Below, one piece after another: positions 27,804 to 36,733 of a DNA stretch of 64,000 nucleotides. Made by a program: the position numbers and the translations under genes. Below the pieces are notes generated by a model. That model made no database searches. It saw only the letters and a program-made list of their open reading frames with translations, and was not told the DNA's origin. Source of the stretch: Marinobacter sp. LV10R510-11A (GTDB lineage Bacteria; Pseudomonadota; Gammaproteobacteria; Pseudomonadales; Oleiphilaceae); NCBI RefSeq assembly GCF_900215155.1, contig NZ_LT907980.1:1426001-1490000 (forward strand). Direction: 5' to 3'. Each line of letters begins with the position of its first letter. Within the stretch, counting starts at the first letter, position 1.

Positions 27804-28706
27804 ATGCTGAGTGATATTGCATTTTACGGCGCAATCGAGACCGGCCTCATTTATGGCCTAGTTGCGTTCGGTATTTATATCTCATTTCGTGTACTCGATT
27901 TTCCCGACCTGACAGTTGACGGCAGTTTTCCCCTTGGTGCGGCCGTTGCGGCAGTGCTAATTATGGAAGGCTGGAACCCCTGGCTGGCCACAGGTTCCGC
28001 CGTACTCGCCGGCATGGCTGCCGGTGCTGTAACAGCGATGCTGAACGTAAAACTGAACATTCTGAATCTGTTGGCATCCATCCTCACTATGATTGCCCTG
28101 TACTCCATCAACCTTCGCATTATGGGCAGGCCAAACATTGCGCTTCTCGGCGAAGAAACCGTGCTCACCCCGTGGTACTCGCTGGGCCTCGACTACCATC
28201 ATGTGCCGGTGCTGCTATTTGTGATCGTGGTGTTCATCGCCCTAATTCTTTTGTGGCGCTTCATGAAATCCGAAACCGGTCTCGCAATGCGCGCAACCGG
28301 CGCCAACCCACGAATGGCACGTGCCCAGGGCATTTCCACCGGAACCATGATTATTCTCGGTGTTGCTGTGTCTAACGGTTTGGTTGGCCTGGCGGGCGCA
28401 CTCTTCGCCCAAAGCCAAGGCGCAGCCGATGTCACCATGGGGGTTGGGGTCATCGTTATAGGCTTGGCTTCATTGATTGGCGGTGAAGCGGTTATCACAC
28501 CAACCACGGTCGTTCGCGCCCTAATCGGCTGCGTGATTGGCGCTATTATCTACCGTTTGGCCATTGCCTTGGCGTTGAACGCCGACTTCCTTGGCCTCAA
28601 AGCCCAGGATCTAAACTTGGTAACCGCGGTTCTAGTGACCCTGGCGATTGTATTGCCCGGTGCTCGCAACTCCCTGGTTAGCAAACTCACCCGCAAAAAA
28701 GCCTGA
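27804..28706 (+). CDS. ABC transporter permease (TrpY-like)
   Basis: The 300-residue protein has about eight membrane segments and motifs of the BPD_transp_2/LivH-like permeases: YGLVAFGIYISFRVLDFPDL, TVDGSFPLGAAVAAVLI, LNILNLLASILTMIALYSIN and GLAMRATGANPRMARAQGIS. It is the membrane component of the importer defined by its neighbours. Confidence 0.9.
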   Translation: MLSDIAFYGAIETGLIYGLVAFGIYISFRVLDFPDLTVDGSFPLGAAVAAVLIMEGWNPWLATGSAVLAGMAAGAVTAMLNVKLNILNLLASILTMIALYSINLRIMGRPNIALLGEETVLTPWYSLGLDYHHVPVLLFVIVVFIALILLWRFMKSETGLAMRATGANPRMARAQGISTGTMIILGVAVSNGLVGLAGALFAQSQGAADVTMGVGVIVIGLASLIGGEAVITPTTVVRALIGCVIGAIIYRLAIALALNADFLGLKAQDLNLVTAVLVTLAIVLPGARNSLVSKLTRKKA

Positions 28707-28715
28707 GGAGGCAAT

Positions 28716-29510
28716 ATGATCAGCGCAACCGATCTCCAGCTTACCTTTGGCAAAGGCACTCCGCTGGAAAACCCCGCACTTAGGGGCATGAGCCTCACCG
28801 TTAATCAGGGTGAGTTTGTTACCGTGATTGGCAGCAACGGCGCGGGCAAGTCCACCTTTTTGAATGCGTTGGCGGGTGAAGTTCTGGTTGATAGCGGCAC
28901 CATCGTTGTCGACAACCTAAACGTTACCAAGCTGTCTACCCACAAACGAGCGGGCCGCGTGGCGCGGGTGTTTCAGGACCCGCTGGCTGGCACCTGCGAG
29001 GGCCTGAGCATTGAGGAAAACCTAGCTCTTGCCATCAAGCGAGGCCAGCGCCGCAGTTTGGGTGCAGCGGTGAAAAGGCAATACAGGGAACAGTTCCGGG
29101 AAAGCCTCTCGTCCCTCAATTTGGGGCTAGAGAACCGTCTGAGCGACAAAATGGGCTTACTCTCCGGTGGCCAGCGCCAAGCTGTAAGCCTGTTGATGGC
29201 AAGCCTTACGCCGTCCAACATTTTGCTGCTCGACGAGCACACTGCAGCGCTGGACCCCAAAACCGGTGCCTTCGTGCTGGCACTCACCACCAAAATCATC
29301 GAAGAGCAAAAGCTGACGGCTTTGATGGTAACCCACAGCATGAAACAGGCGCTGGAAGTTGGCAGCCGCACAGTGATGCTGCACCAGGGCGAGGTGGTGT
29401 TTGATATTGAAGGCAAGAACCGCGAAGGCCTGGAAGTGAAAGATCTTCTCGAGCTGTTTGAAACCCAGCGCGGGCTTTCAGTGGATGACGACAGCCTCTT
29501 ATTGGGCTGA
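28716..29510 (+). CDS. ABC transporter ATP-binding protein (TrpZ-like)
   Basis: The 264-residue ATPase has Walker A GSNGAGKST, signature LLSGGQRQAVSLLMASL and Walker B NILLLDEHTAALDPKTG with a His in place of the usual Pro (DEH), a variant typical for this transporter family. The H-loop is VTHSMKQALE. It starts nine bases after the permease gene with a GAGGAGG Shine-Dalgarno and closes the operon. Confidence 0.92.
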   Translation: MISATDLQLTFGKGTPLENPALRGMSLTVNQGEFVTVIGSNGAGKSTFLNALAGEVLVDSGTIVVDNLNVTKLSTHKRAGRVARVFQDPLAGTCEGLSIEENLALAIKRGQRRSLGAAVKRQYREQFRESLSSLNLGLENRLSDKMGLLSGGQRQAVSLLMASLTPSNILLLDEHTAALDPKTGAFVLALTTKIIEEQKLTALMVTHSMKQALEVGSRTVMLHQGEVVFDIEGKNREGLEVKDLLELFETQRGLSVDDDSLLLG

Positions 29511-29515
29511 CATCG

Positions 29516-29546
29516 AAAAAGGCGGGATTCTCTCCCGCCTTTTTTA
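29516..29546. terminator. Bidirectional rho-independent terminator
   Basis: AAAAA-GGCGGGA-TTCTC-TCCCGCC-TTTTTT works in both directions, serving the ABC operon on the plus strand and the DUF6160-like gene on the minus strand, which converge here. Confidence 0.92.
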
Positions 29547-29564
29547 TACCCAACTACACCAGAT

Positions 29565-30374
29565 TCAATGCCCGTAAATGAGCATTGAGGTGTCGGTAAT
29601 CGACAGATTGTCCAAAGCCACCGACCCAATAGATGTACCACCCACGATAACGCTGCCAATGCGGATGTCTGCTTCAAAGGTCTGCAGATCAATCGCTAGG
29701 CTCTCGACATTTTGAGAGTTCGGCGCCTTGTAAATATCCAGGTCCACGTAGGCAAACAACTTGAGAGGCTGCGGCGCCTGCAAATCATAATCCGCACTGG
29801 TTAGCTGAAAATCACGGATACCCAACGCCAAAAATGGCACGTCGAAGTCCATGTCATCAATAGCAATGTCGGTTTTGAAGTTCAGCTTGTCGGTGGCGGT
29901 ATCGATCCGAATGGTTCCGGAGCCGATCAACGCGTCCATGTTGAAATTATCAAGAATGGTCGTAGAACCGCCGGTACCCGTAAGATTCCAGGCGCCGGTT
30001 GATACCCGCACATCCACCGCATTGAACGACAAGGGCAACAGGTTGATGATGGCGTCGCCATCGCTGGCCACATCGATGTTGATCCGGATATTATCCAGCC
30101 GGTCTGTAGCGGCTCCGTTCAGGTTCAGATTCATCTCTGAGAACATATCGGTGCGATTGGTGCCGCCCACGAAAATGTCGTTTATCTCCAGTGACCCCTC
30201 ATCTGTATAGATGAAACGGTCAATGTTCAGCTTGGTTTCAAGCTCAATTGTGACACCCGCCTGCCCCGTGATGCTACCCATCATGGAATCATCCAAGCGT
30301 TGAATCTCCGCCACAGCTGCAGGTGGAACCCCCGCAATACACAGCGCCAGCAATGTAGGTTTCAGGCCTCTCAT
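29565..30374 (-). CDS. Secreted DUF6160-type protein
   Basis: The 269-residue protein has a signal peptide (MRGLKPTLLALCIAGVPPAA to VA) followed by EIQRLDDSMMGSITGQAGVT, the N-terminal motif of DUF6160 proteins, and a repetitive beta-rich body with many Asp/Asn/Gly. The family is common in Marinobacter and Pseudomonas-like bacteria, but its job is not known; export to the cell surface or periplasm is likely. ATG 30374 is preceded by AGGAAG. Confidence 0.7.
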   Translation of the reverse strand: MRGLKPTLLALCIAGVPPAAVAEIQRLDDSMMGSITGQAGVTIELETKLNIDRFIYTDEGSLEINDIFVGGTNRTDMFSEMNLNLNGAATDRLDNIRINIDVASDGDAIINLLPLSFNAVDVRVSTGAWNLTGTGGSTTILDNFNMDALIGSGTIRIDTATDKLNFKTDIAIDDMDFDVPFLALGIRDFQLTSADYDLQAPQPLKLFAYVDLDIYKAPNSQNVESLAIDLQTFEADIRIGSVIVGGTSIGSVALDNLSITDTSMLIYGH

Positions 30375-30401
30375 TGTTCTTCCTTTTTTATAGTGGTTCA
30401 C

Positions 30402-30728
30402 GTCCTGTGGGCCACAGCACTATTCGACTCCACACCACCACTTTAACGACACATGTATTCCGAATACGTGCAGAAGTCACAAACCACGTGATTTTGCGAG
30501 CGAACACGCTCTTTTCGCGTGTTTATTGATCACAACATATAGGGATTTTGAGATTTTCGCCCCAAGCGCCGGATTTACCAAAGCTTTCCATCTTGCAAGG
30601 CATTTTCCATTGATTTTCTTTGCCAGAAGCGACTTCTCAATAGTCCCGTTTAAATTCACAAAACACTATATCCTGTTATACTCGTCGAAAATAAACCTAC
30701 ATATAGTGATTTTAATTGAGGGGTGGCA
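30402..30728. other. Long upstream region between DUF6160-like gene and nrdJa
   Basis: This 327-bp stretch contains no gene I can support. It holds the divergent promoters, a TGCGAGCGAACACGCTC...GCGTGT partly symmetrical segment near 30495-30520, and the two NrdR-like boxes reported separately. Confidence 0.6.
30663..30712 (+). promoter_or_regulatory. Pair of NrdR-like boxes upstream of nrdJa
   Basis: ACACTATATCCTGT (30663-30676) and, in inverted orientation, ACATATAGTGATTT (30699-30712; reverse complement AAATCACTATATGT) both resemble the ACAnTATATnTTGT-type NrdR box. Their cores are about 35 bp apart, a little more than the usual three helix turns. They lie 17 to 66 bp before the nrdJa start, so ATP/dATP-dependent repression by NrdR is likely. 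Confidence 0.65.
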
Positions 30729-32867
30729 ATGAACGCTAAGGCAGAAGCAGTGGTTACATCAATTCCGATGCAGGACACTTCGCTTGATATCTGGACCAGC
30801 AAATATCAGCTAAAAACCAAGACCGGCGAAGCCGTAGACAAGGACATCAACGCTACCTACCAGCGCGTTGCAGCAGCCTTGGCGCAAGTTGAAAACAAAT
30901 CTGTACGCGCCGAGCAGCTGAAAAACTTTACGTGGGCATTGAAGCACGGTGCCATTCCTGCCGGCCGGATCACCTCTAACGCCGGTGCTGAGGCGCACAA
31001 GCCTGCAACCTCCACCATTAACTGCACCGTGTCCGGCTCCGTTCAAGATTCCATGAACGACATCCTGGAGAAAAACCACGAAGCAGGCCTCACCCTTAAG
31101 GCTGGCTGTGGTATCGGTTACGAGTTCTCAACCCTGCGCCCGAAAGGTGCCTATGTAGCCGGCGCCGGTGCGACGACATCTGGCCCGCTGTCCTTCATGG
31201 ATATCTTCGACCGCATGTGCTTTACCGTGTCTTCAGCCGGTGGACGCCGCGGTGCGCAAATGGCCACCTTTGATGTTCACCACCCGGATGTAATCGATTT
31301 TATCCAAGCCAAGCGTGAAGACGGCCGCCTGCGCCAGTTCAACCTATCCTTGCTGATCACCGAAGACTTCATCGAAGCCGTTCGTAACGATAGCGACTGG
31401 AGCCTCTCCTTCCCGGTTACCAAGAAGGAAGCGGAAGAAGAAGGCCTAGATCTCGCCGACACTAACCAGTACGTGTATCGCGACTTCCCAATACTGAAAG
31501 GCTACGTGGTCAACGAAGAAGGCAAGGTGGCGTGCCGTATTTACCGCACCCTGAAAGCCCAGTTCATCTGGGACACCATCATGACCTCCACCTACGACTA
31601 CGCAGAGCCCGGCTTCATCCTGATCGACAAGGTCAATCAGATGAACAACAACTGGTTCTGTGAAGACATCCGCGCCACCAACCCCTGCGGCGAGCAGCCC
31701 CTGCCCGCTTACGGCAGCTGCCTGCTGGGCTCTGTGAACCTGACCATGTTTGTGGACTTCCCCTTCACCAGCAAAGCCAGCTTTAACTATGAAAAGTACC
31801 GCAAGGTTGTGGGCATTTTCACCCGCATGCTAGATAACGTAGTAGAGATCAACGGCCTGCCGTTGGCCGAGCAACGCCACGAAATTACCTACAAGCGTCG
31901 CCATGGCATGGGCATTCTTGGCCTAGGCTCAACCCTCGCCATGCTGCGCATGCCTTACGGCTCGGCCGACTCTGTACAGTTCACGGAAGAGGTTGTACGT
32001 GAAATGGCCGTAGAAGGCTGGCGCCAGTCTCTCTCCCTTGCGGAAGAGAAAGGCGTTGCGCCAATTATGAACGACGACTTTGAAATTACCCCGAAAATGA
32101 TGGGTAAATGCGCGCAACTAGCGAAAGATGGCTACAAAATCGGCGATAAACTAAAAGGCCGCGTACTGCACGCCAAATACAGCCGCTACATGCAGGAAAT
32201 TGCCAGCGTTGACCCCAAGCTGGTAGAAGCACTGGCAGAAAAAGGTGGCCGCTTCACCCACCACACCTCTATCGCACCGACCGGCACCATCAGCCTGTCC
32301 CTGGCCAACAACGCCAGTAACGGCATAGAGCCAAGCTTCTCGCACCATTACGCCCGTAACGTCATCCGCGAAGGCCGCAAAACCAAAGAAAAAGTCGACG
32401 TGTTCTCCTTCGAGCTGCTGGCTTACCGCCACATGGTTAACCCCGGCGCTATGCCCTTCTCAGACGAAGAAGACAAAAAACTGCCCAGCTACTTCACCAC
32501 CTCTGACGACGTAAGCCCGGCGCAGCACGTAGACATCCAAGCCGCCGCGCAGAAGTGGGTAGATTCCTCGATCTCCAAAACCGCGAACGTGCCAACCGAC
32601 TTCCCTTATAAGGATTTCAAGAGCATTTACCTCTACGCCTACGACATGGGCCTGAAAGGTTGCACCACCTTCCGCTTTAACGCTGAAGCCTTCCAAGGCG
32701 TATTGGTAAAAGAAATAGACCTTGAAAACACCCTTTACGAGTTCACCCTCGACGATGGCAGCAAGGTGGAGCTGAAGGGCAACGAACAGGTAGATTACGA
32801 CGGCGAGATACACACCGCCGCCAACCTGTTTGACGCGCTAAAAGAAGGCACCTACGGAAAGTATTGA
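30729..32867 (+). CDS. nrdJa: Adenosylcobalamin-dependent ribonucleotide reductase, large part (split class II)
   Basis: The 712-residue protein reduces ribonucleotides to deoxyribonucleotides using coenzyme B12. Catalytic regions are visible: STINCTVSGS with the first active cysteine, GIGYEFSTLRPKGAYVAGAG, the NPCGEQPLPAYGSCLLGSVN segment with the thiyl-radical region, and SIAPTGTISLSLANNASNGI. The redox-active C-terminal cysteines are missing here and sit in the next gene, exactly as in Pseudomonas aeruginosa NrdJa/NrdJb. ATG 30729 follows GAGGGG; a GTG at 30723 is an alternative. Confidence 0.95.
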   Translation: MNAKAEAVVTSIPMQDTSLDIWTSKYQLKTKTGEAVDKDINATYQRVAAALAQVENKSVRAEQLKNFTWALKHGAIPAGRITSNAGAEAHKPATSTINCTVSGSVQDSMNDILEKNHEAGLTLKAGCGIGYEFSTLRPKGAYVAGAGATTSGPLSFMDIFDRMCFTVSSAGGRRGAQMATFDVHHPDVIDFIQAKREDGRLRQFNLSLLITEDFIEAVRNDSDWSLSFPVTKKEAEEEGLDLADTNQYVYRDFPILKGYVVNEEGKVACRIYRTLKAQFIWDTIMTSTYDYAEPGFILIDKVNQMNNNWFCEDIRATNPCGEQPLPAYGSCLLGSVNLTMFVDFPFTSKASFNYEKYRKVVGIFTRMLDNVVEINGLPLAEQRHEITYKRRHGMGILGLGSTLAMLRMPYGSADSVQFTEEVVREMAVEGWRQSLSLAEEKGVAPIMNDDFEITPKMMGKCAQLAKDGYKIGDKLKGRVLHAKYSRYMQEIASVDPKLVEALAEKGGRFTHHTSIAPTGTISLSLANNASNGIEPSFSHHYARNVIREGRKTKEKVDVFSFELLAYRHMVNPGAMPFSDEEDKKLPSYFTTSDDVSPAQHVDIQAAAQKWVDSSISKTANVPTDFPYKDFKSIYLYAYDMGLKGCTTFRFNAEAFQGVLVKEIDLENTLYEFTLDDGSKVELKGNEQVDYDGEIHTAANLFDALKEGTYGKY

Positions 32868-32895
32868 TCCGGAAAACCGACACAGGACAGAAGAC

Positions 32896-33594
32896 ATGAC
32901 CGTTAAAATTAGCAACAAAATCGTCGGCTACCGGGTAAAAAAAGCCGACACAGACGCGCCCAAAGAACAGCTGCCAGCAGCGAAACCGGAAAGCACGCTC
33001 GTTAAGATGAACGAATACATCGAGCGGCCAGATTTTTTGGTAGGCACCACCTACAAAATCAAACCGCCGGTGGCCGAGCACGCGATGTACATCACCATCA
33101 ACGACATCCTGCTGAACGAAGACACAGACTACGAAAGCCGGCAGCCGTACGAAGTGTTCATCAATTCCAAATCCATGGAGCACTTCCAGTGGGTGATCGC
33201 CCTCACCCGCGTAATCTCTGCGGTATTCCGCAAAGGCGGCGACCTGACCTTTTTGGTGGAAGAACTGCGCTCCGTATACGACCCGAACGGCGGCTACTTC
33301 AAGAAAGGCGGCGTATTCATGCCCTCCCTAGTAGCTGAAATCGGTGCCGTTATCGAGAAGCACCTGAAGGCCGTTGGCCTGATGGAAAGCGAAGAGATGA
33401 GCGAAACCACTAAGCGCATCCTCGCCGAAAAGCGTGCCGAGTTCGAAGCAGCCAGCACCACGGCGACCAACGACGACAAGGCCGGCGACTTCCCGCCCAA
33501 CTCCACCATGTGCGGCAAGTGCAGCACCAAGGCGGTGATTGTGATGGACGGTTGTGCGACTTGCTTGTCTTGTGGTGATAGTAAGTGCGGTTGA
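32896..33594 (+). CDS. nrdJb: Ribonucleotide reductase class II, C-terminal subunit
   Basis: The 232-residue protein is the separated C-terminal part of the B12-dependent reductase. It has SNKIVGYRVKK, FVGTTYKIKPP-like and HFQWVIALTRVISAVFRKGG, and ends with a cysteine-rich tail (MCGKCSTKA, DGCATCLSCGDSKCG) that shuttles electrons to the active site. It follows nrdJa after 28 bases and a strong terminator follows it. Confidence 0.94.
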   Translation: MTVKISNKIVGYRVKKADTDAPKEQLPAAKPESTLVKMNEYIERPDFLVGTTYKIKPPVAEHAMYITINDILLNEDTDYESRQPYEVFINSKSMEHFQWVIALTRVISAVFRKGGDLTFLVEELRSVYDPNGGYFKKGGVFMPSLVAEIGAVIEKHLKAVGLMESEEMSETTKRILAEKRAEFEAASTTATNDDKAGDFPPNSTMCGKCSTKAVIVMDGCATCLSCGDSKCG

Positions 33595-33620
33595 GGTCAT
33601 TGACCGGTATGTGATTAAGA

Positions 33621-33656
33621 GGCCCGGGGTTGACGTGACGCTTCGGGCCTTTTTTT
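33621..33656 (+). terminator. Rho-independent terminator after nrdJb
   Basis: GGCCCG and CGGGCC form a stem with an 17-base loop, followed by TTTTTTT. It closes the nrdJab operon. Confidence 0.9.
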
Positions 33657-33859
33657 ATGGCCTTGCGCACCGCCCGCTGGTATTCGCGTGACAGCTTCGT
33701 TATTGCGCGGTGATATTACGAAGTTTGACGAGGCTGCGGTGGTAATTGTTTGGTTTTAGAGTAGTTTTGTGCGTGGGTTGCTTAAGAAGTGCGTAATCGT
33801 GGTGGGTGAAAATGCAGAAGTCATAATATTGAATAACGAAGAGCGCTGCCCAATACGCT
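33657..33859. other. Spacer between nrdJb and the first IS91-type element
   Basis: No gene is supported here. The stretch is less GC-rich than the nrd genes and marks the boundary where the core chromosome gives way to the cassette region. A short imperfect stem (AGCG...CGCT next to AAC...GTT) at about 33829-33866 might be a decayed attC site but is too weak to call. Confidence 0.4.
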
Positions 33860-33975
33860 GTTGAACTAAACCGCTTCGCGGTAGCGAGTAAGCCTGGAAG
33901 TTTCCTGCGAGATCAGGTGAATTGACCGATACTTTTGATTAGCCCAAGTGGGCTTTCAAAAGAGGAGTTACCGTC

Positions 33976-34827
33976 ATGACACCGTTACGTCAGACCATGA
34001 TCCAGGCCATGTGCCAACATGGCTTTTCCCCCCGAACCCAGCACAGCTATCTTTATGTCGTCACCGCGCTGGCCCGTTATTATCGGCGCTCGCCCGATCA
34101 GTTGAAGGTTGAAGACTTGCAAGTCTATTTCAACTATCTGGTTCAGGAGCGTTCCCTGTCACCGGCCAGTTGCCGTGTTTACCTCCATGGTATCCGGTTT
34201 CTGTATCTGAAGGTGCTGCACTGGGCGCACTTCGATGTAACCCTGATGCTGCCCAAGCGACCCCAGCGTATTCCGGAATTACCGACACGTCAGGAGGCTG
34301 CACGCCTTTTGGCCGTTGTTCTTAACCCCAAGCACCAAGCCCTGTTATCCGTCACCTATGGATGCGGTTTGCGCGTCAGCGAAGCGGTCGCGTTGAAGGT
34401 GAAAGACATTGATGGTGAGCGCCATCTGCTGCGGATTGAACAAGGCAAGGGCGCCAAAGACCGGATGGTGTCGCTGTCCCCCGGGTTGCTCCGAGCGCTT
34501 CGTCAGTATTGGCGGATCCGTCGACCAATGACCTGGTTGTTTCCCAGTGATTTGCTCCCGGACAGACACCTTCATATCACCACGCCTCAGAAGGTCTACC
34601 ACACAGCCAAGACAGCCAGTGGTATTGAAAAATGCGGTGGCATTCATGCCTTGCGCCATGCCTACGCCACGCACCAGCTGGAGCGGGGGTTGCCCGTTCA
34701 CGAGCTGCAACGGCTCTTGGGGCATAGCGATTTGCGCAGTACTCAACGGTATCTGCACTGGTTGCCAGGCGTCACACCCCAAAACGGGGGTCCCGTTGAC
34801 CTGATCGCAAGTCTCGGAGGTGCGTGA
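33976..34827 (+). CDS. Tyrosine recombinase of IS91-type element 1
   Basis: The 283-residue protein has an N-terminal SAM-like core-binding domain (about 1-90) and a catalytic domain with the R-H-x-x-R-H-Y set: Arg in GCGLRVSEAVALK, HALRHAYATHQLERG, GHSDLRSTQRYLH with the nucleophilic Tyr. It lacks the extra IntI patch of integron integrases, so it is not the integrase of the adjacent cassette array. IS91-family elements with such an upstream recombinase are known. ATG 33976 follows GAGGAG; a small AGCCCAAGTGGGCT hairpin lies just upstream. Confidence 0.9.
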   Translation: MTPLRQTMIQAMCQHGFSPRTQHSYLYVVTALARYYRRSPDQLKVEDLQVYFNYLVQERSLSPASCRVYLHGIRFLYLKVLHWAHFDVTLMLPKRPQRIPELPTRQEAARLLAVVLNPKHQALLSVTYGCGLRVSEAVALKVKDIDGERHLLRIEQGKGAKDRMVSLSPGLLRALRQYWRIRRPMTWLFPSDLLPDRHLHITTPQKVYHTAKTASGIEKCGGIHALRHAYATHQLERGLPVHELQRLLGHSDLRSTQRYLHWLPGVTPQNGGPVDLIASLGGA

Positions 34828-35948
34828 TGACGGGCACACTGAGCGTTCAAAGCATACTGGCGCGATTTCTGCCGGGTCAGACACTGGATAGTCACCGCCG
34901 TAAGGTCTGCGCCCGCCTAACGGACTGCCGAACCGCCCGCATGGGCGGTATGGAAATGCGTTGTGATCATTGCCAGGCCCGCTCCGTCTGTTATTACGGT
35001 TGCCGGGACCGGCATTGTCCGCAATGCCAGGGCCGGGCGAGTCAGCAGTGGAGTACACGTCAGCGATCCCTGTTGTTGCCGGTGCCTTACTTCCATCTGG
35101 TGTTTACGCTACCTCACACCTTGAACGGCTGGGTTCAGATCCATCCCGACGTGGTCTATCGCTGTCTGTTCGCCGCAGTCTGGGACACGCTTAACCAGTT
35201 TGGGCGCAACACCCGGCACCTTGGCGGCGAGCTGGGCATGACGGCGGTGCTCCACACGTGGGGGCAGAACCTGAGCCGTCATGTGCACGTGCATTGCCTG
35301 ATCCCAGGCGGAGTGTTGACCGGCACCGGTGACTGGCACAAGGCAAAAAGCCAGTACCTGTTCCCGGTACGGGCTCTATCCCGGCGTTTTCGAGGGCGCA
35401 TGGTGTCGTTGCTAAGAGCGTCGGTGAACGCAGGTGAGCTACACCGGGTGACCCGCAACGGTGAGATTGATGGTGTGCTCGACGGCCTGATGCAGCAGGA
35501 ATGGGTTGTCTACACTCGACACTGCCTGAACCAGGCCGAGAGCGTAGTGGATTATCTGGCTCGCTACACGCACCGAATCGCCATCAGCAATGGGCGCTTG
35601 TTGACGATGGAGGATGACCGGATCGCCTTCCGCTATAAGGATTATCGAGATCATTCACGATTGAAGACCCAGTGGCTGGATGGCCAGGAGTTCGTACGGC
35701 GGTTCCTAATGCACATTCTGCCAAAAGGCTTCATGCGAATTCGCCATTTTGGCTACCTGAGCAATCGAACCCGGCGACGAAAATTGGCTGTTATCCGGCA
35801 CTGCTTATCGCAGCCGCCCAAACCAGAAGCGACACTGGAGAGCCCGGCGTCTCAGCGGTGCTGGCCCTGTCTCCTCTGTGACAACGGTCTGGTTCGTATG
35901 ATTCGTCAGATCCCACGATTTAAACCAGCGGTGATCCCAACGGGCTAA
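34827..35948 (+). CDS. IS91-family (HUH) transposase 1
   Basis: The 373-residue transposase has an N-terminal zinc-binding region (CDHCQARSVCYYGCRDRHCP), the HUH motif in NLSRHVHVHCLIPGG, and the catalytic tyrosine region VDYLARYTHRIAI. A C-terminal CxxC pair (CWPCLLCDNG) is also present. ATG 34827 overlaps the recombinase stop by one base (TGATG) with GGAGG in front, so the two are translationally coupled. Confidence 0.93.
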   Translation: MTGTLSVQSILARFLPGQTLDSHRRKVCARLTDCRTARMGGMEMRCDHCQARSVCYYGCRDRHCPQCQGRASQQWSTRQRSLLLPVPYFHLVFTLPHTLNGWVQIHPDVVYRCLFAAVWDTLNQFGRNTRHLGGELGMTAVLHTWGQNLSRHVHVHCLIPGGVLTGTGDWHKAKSQYLFPVRALSRRFRGRMVSLLRASVNAGELHRVTRNGEIDGVLDGLMQQEWVVYTRHCLNQAESVVDYLARYTHRIAISNGRLLTMEDDRIAFRYKDYRDHSRLKTQWLDGQEFVRRFLMHILPKGFMRIRHFGYLSNRTRRRKLAVIRHCLSQPPKPEATLESPASQRCWPCLLCDNGLVRMIRQIPRFKPAVIPTG

Positions 35949-36207
35949 CCCATCCCCACCTGGTTCGATGCGAGGAGAACAGCAGTTCTAAAGGAGCTGG
36001 GCATTTCTGCGGGCCGACGCTGGAAAAAGGGGTATCTGAAAGGTAATCTGAGGGGAATCACAACAAGGAACCGCCTCATGAAGGATCGAATGAGACTAAA
36101 ACCCGCCGGCATTGCTTCCCGCCCGGCCCCAGATGTACCGTTCAGGCCTCGCCTCCAAATTACTTTATCCTTAGGCACCGTTCGATAGCTGCGGCGTTGG
36201 CGGCTTA
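35949..36207. other. Non-coding right part of IS91-type element 1
   Basis: This stretch of about 260 bp after the transposase has no supported gene. It should contain the origin-like right end (oriIS) of the element and possibly leftover cassette sequence before attC1. Confidence 0.45.
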
Positions 36208-36266
36208 GTCCAACAGACATTTAAAGGTCATGCTGCGCACGACCATTAAATGCTTAGGTGTTAGCT
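36208..36266 (+). other. attC1
   Basis: GTCCAAC opens the site and GTTAGCT closes it. Between them CATTTAA-A-GGTC pairs with GACC-A-TTAAATG, an imperfect palindrome with an extra base on one arm as expected of attC. Confidence 0.75.
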
Positions 36267-36601
36267 GGATTGATGTTGTACCTTTTGGGTGGCTTGGTGC
36301 CAGTGGCCTTGGCCCCAGGTTCGTAGCAAAACTGGTAACTTGCAGCTACGCCAAGGCCGTCTGAGTCCGTGGTCAGTTTGGCAGTTCAATCGTTCACCGG
36401 CACTGCCATAAAATTTGGTGTTCGCCGTGTGGGGCCGTCCGCGCAAACTTGGGTCTGCGTCTGGTAATCTGGCGTTCAGGTTCGTTAGCCGCATCGGCTG
36501 CGGTGCTTTTTAACACTGTGCATCGGCGGATTTTGGTGCAAGAGCAGCAGCGGAGTAGGCTATCACTTTGAGTGCCAGGGGCTGGGTTATCAGTTACACC
36601 C
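36267..36601 (+). other. Cassette 1 without a clear gene
   Basis: No convincing reading frame fills this 335-bp cassette. The only cassette-like start is ATG 36273, giving a 17-residue hydrophobic peptide (MLYLLGGLVPVALAPGS) that stops at 36326. A 77-codon frame exists on the opposite strand but has no features of a protein. ORF-less cassettes are known in large integrons and may carry promoters or small RNAs; here that is not shown. Confidence 0.55.
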
Positions 36602-36679
36602 AGCTAACAAATCGCAGCAGTGCGCGGCCTACGGCCGCCGGACGTCACTGACGTGCCGCCGCTGTGCTCAGCGTTAGGT
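36602..36679 (+). other. attC2
   Basis: AGCTAAC ... GTTAGGT enclose a 78-bp site whose arms GCAGCAG and CGCTGTGC pair imperfectly, with further inner stems GGCCTACGGCC and ACGTCACTGACGT. Confidence 0.8.
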
Positions 36680-36733
36680 GCAATAATGCCCATGCATCTT
36701 CATTTGAAGTCCAACAGGGTATGGAGAAATAAT

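Larger units (their letters stand above)
33860..36207 (+). mobile_element. IS91-family element carrying a tyrosine recombinase (copy 1)
   Basis: The element contains a tyrosine recombinase gene and an HUH transposase gene with a one-base overlap. Its left end, GTTGAAC followed by TAAACCGCTTCGCGG, matches the left end of the second element (GTTGAAC-GAAGCCGCTACGCGG), which defines a shared hairpin terminus next to a GAAC tetranucleotide, in line with IS91-type target preference. The right end is less sure: a TCCTTA..GCACC motif at 36166-36178 resembles the other copy, and attC1 begins at 36208. IS91 elements move by rolling-circle replication. Confidence 0.75.

Noticed and set aside
33976..34827. 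Recombinase as the missing integron integrase IntI
   Set aside because: It has the tyrosine-recombinase residues but not the extra IntI-specific segment, and it is coupled to an IS91-type transposase. The second recombinase (39870-40784) is rejected for the same reason.
36261..36494. 77-residue minus-strand frame in cassette 1
   Set aside because: It starts inside attC1 on the far side, has no Shine-Dalgarno sequence and a composition unlike a protein.
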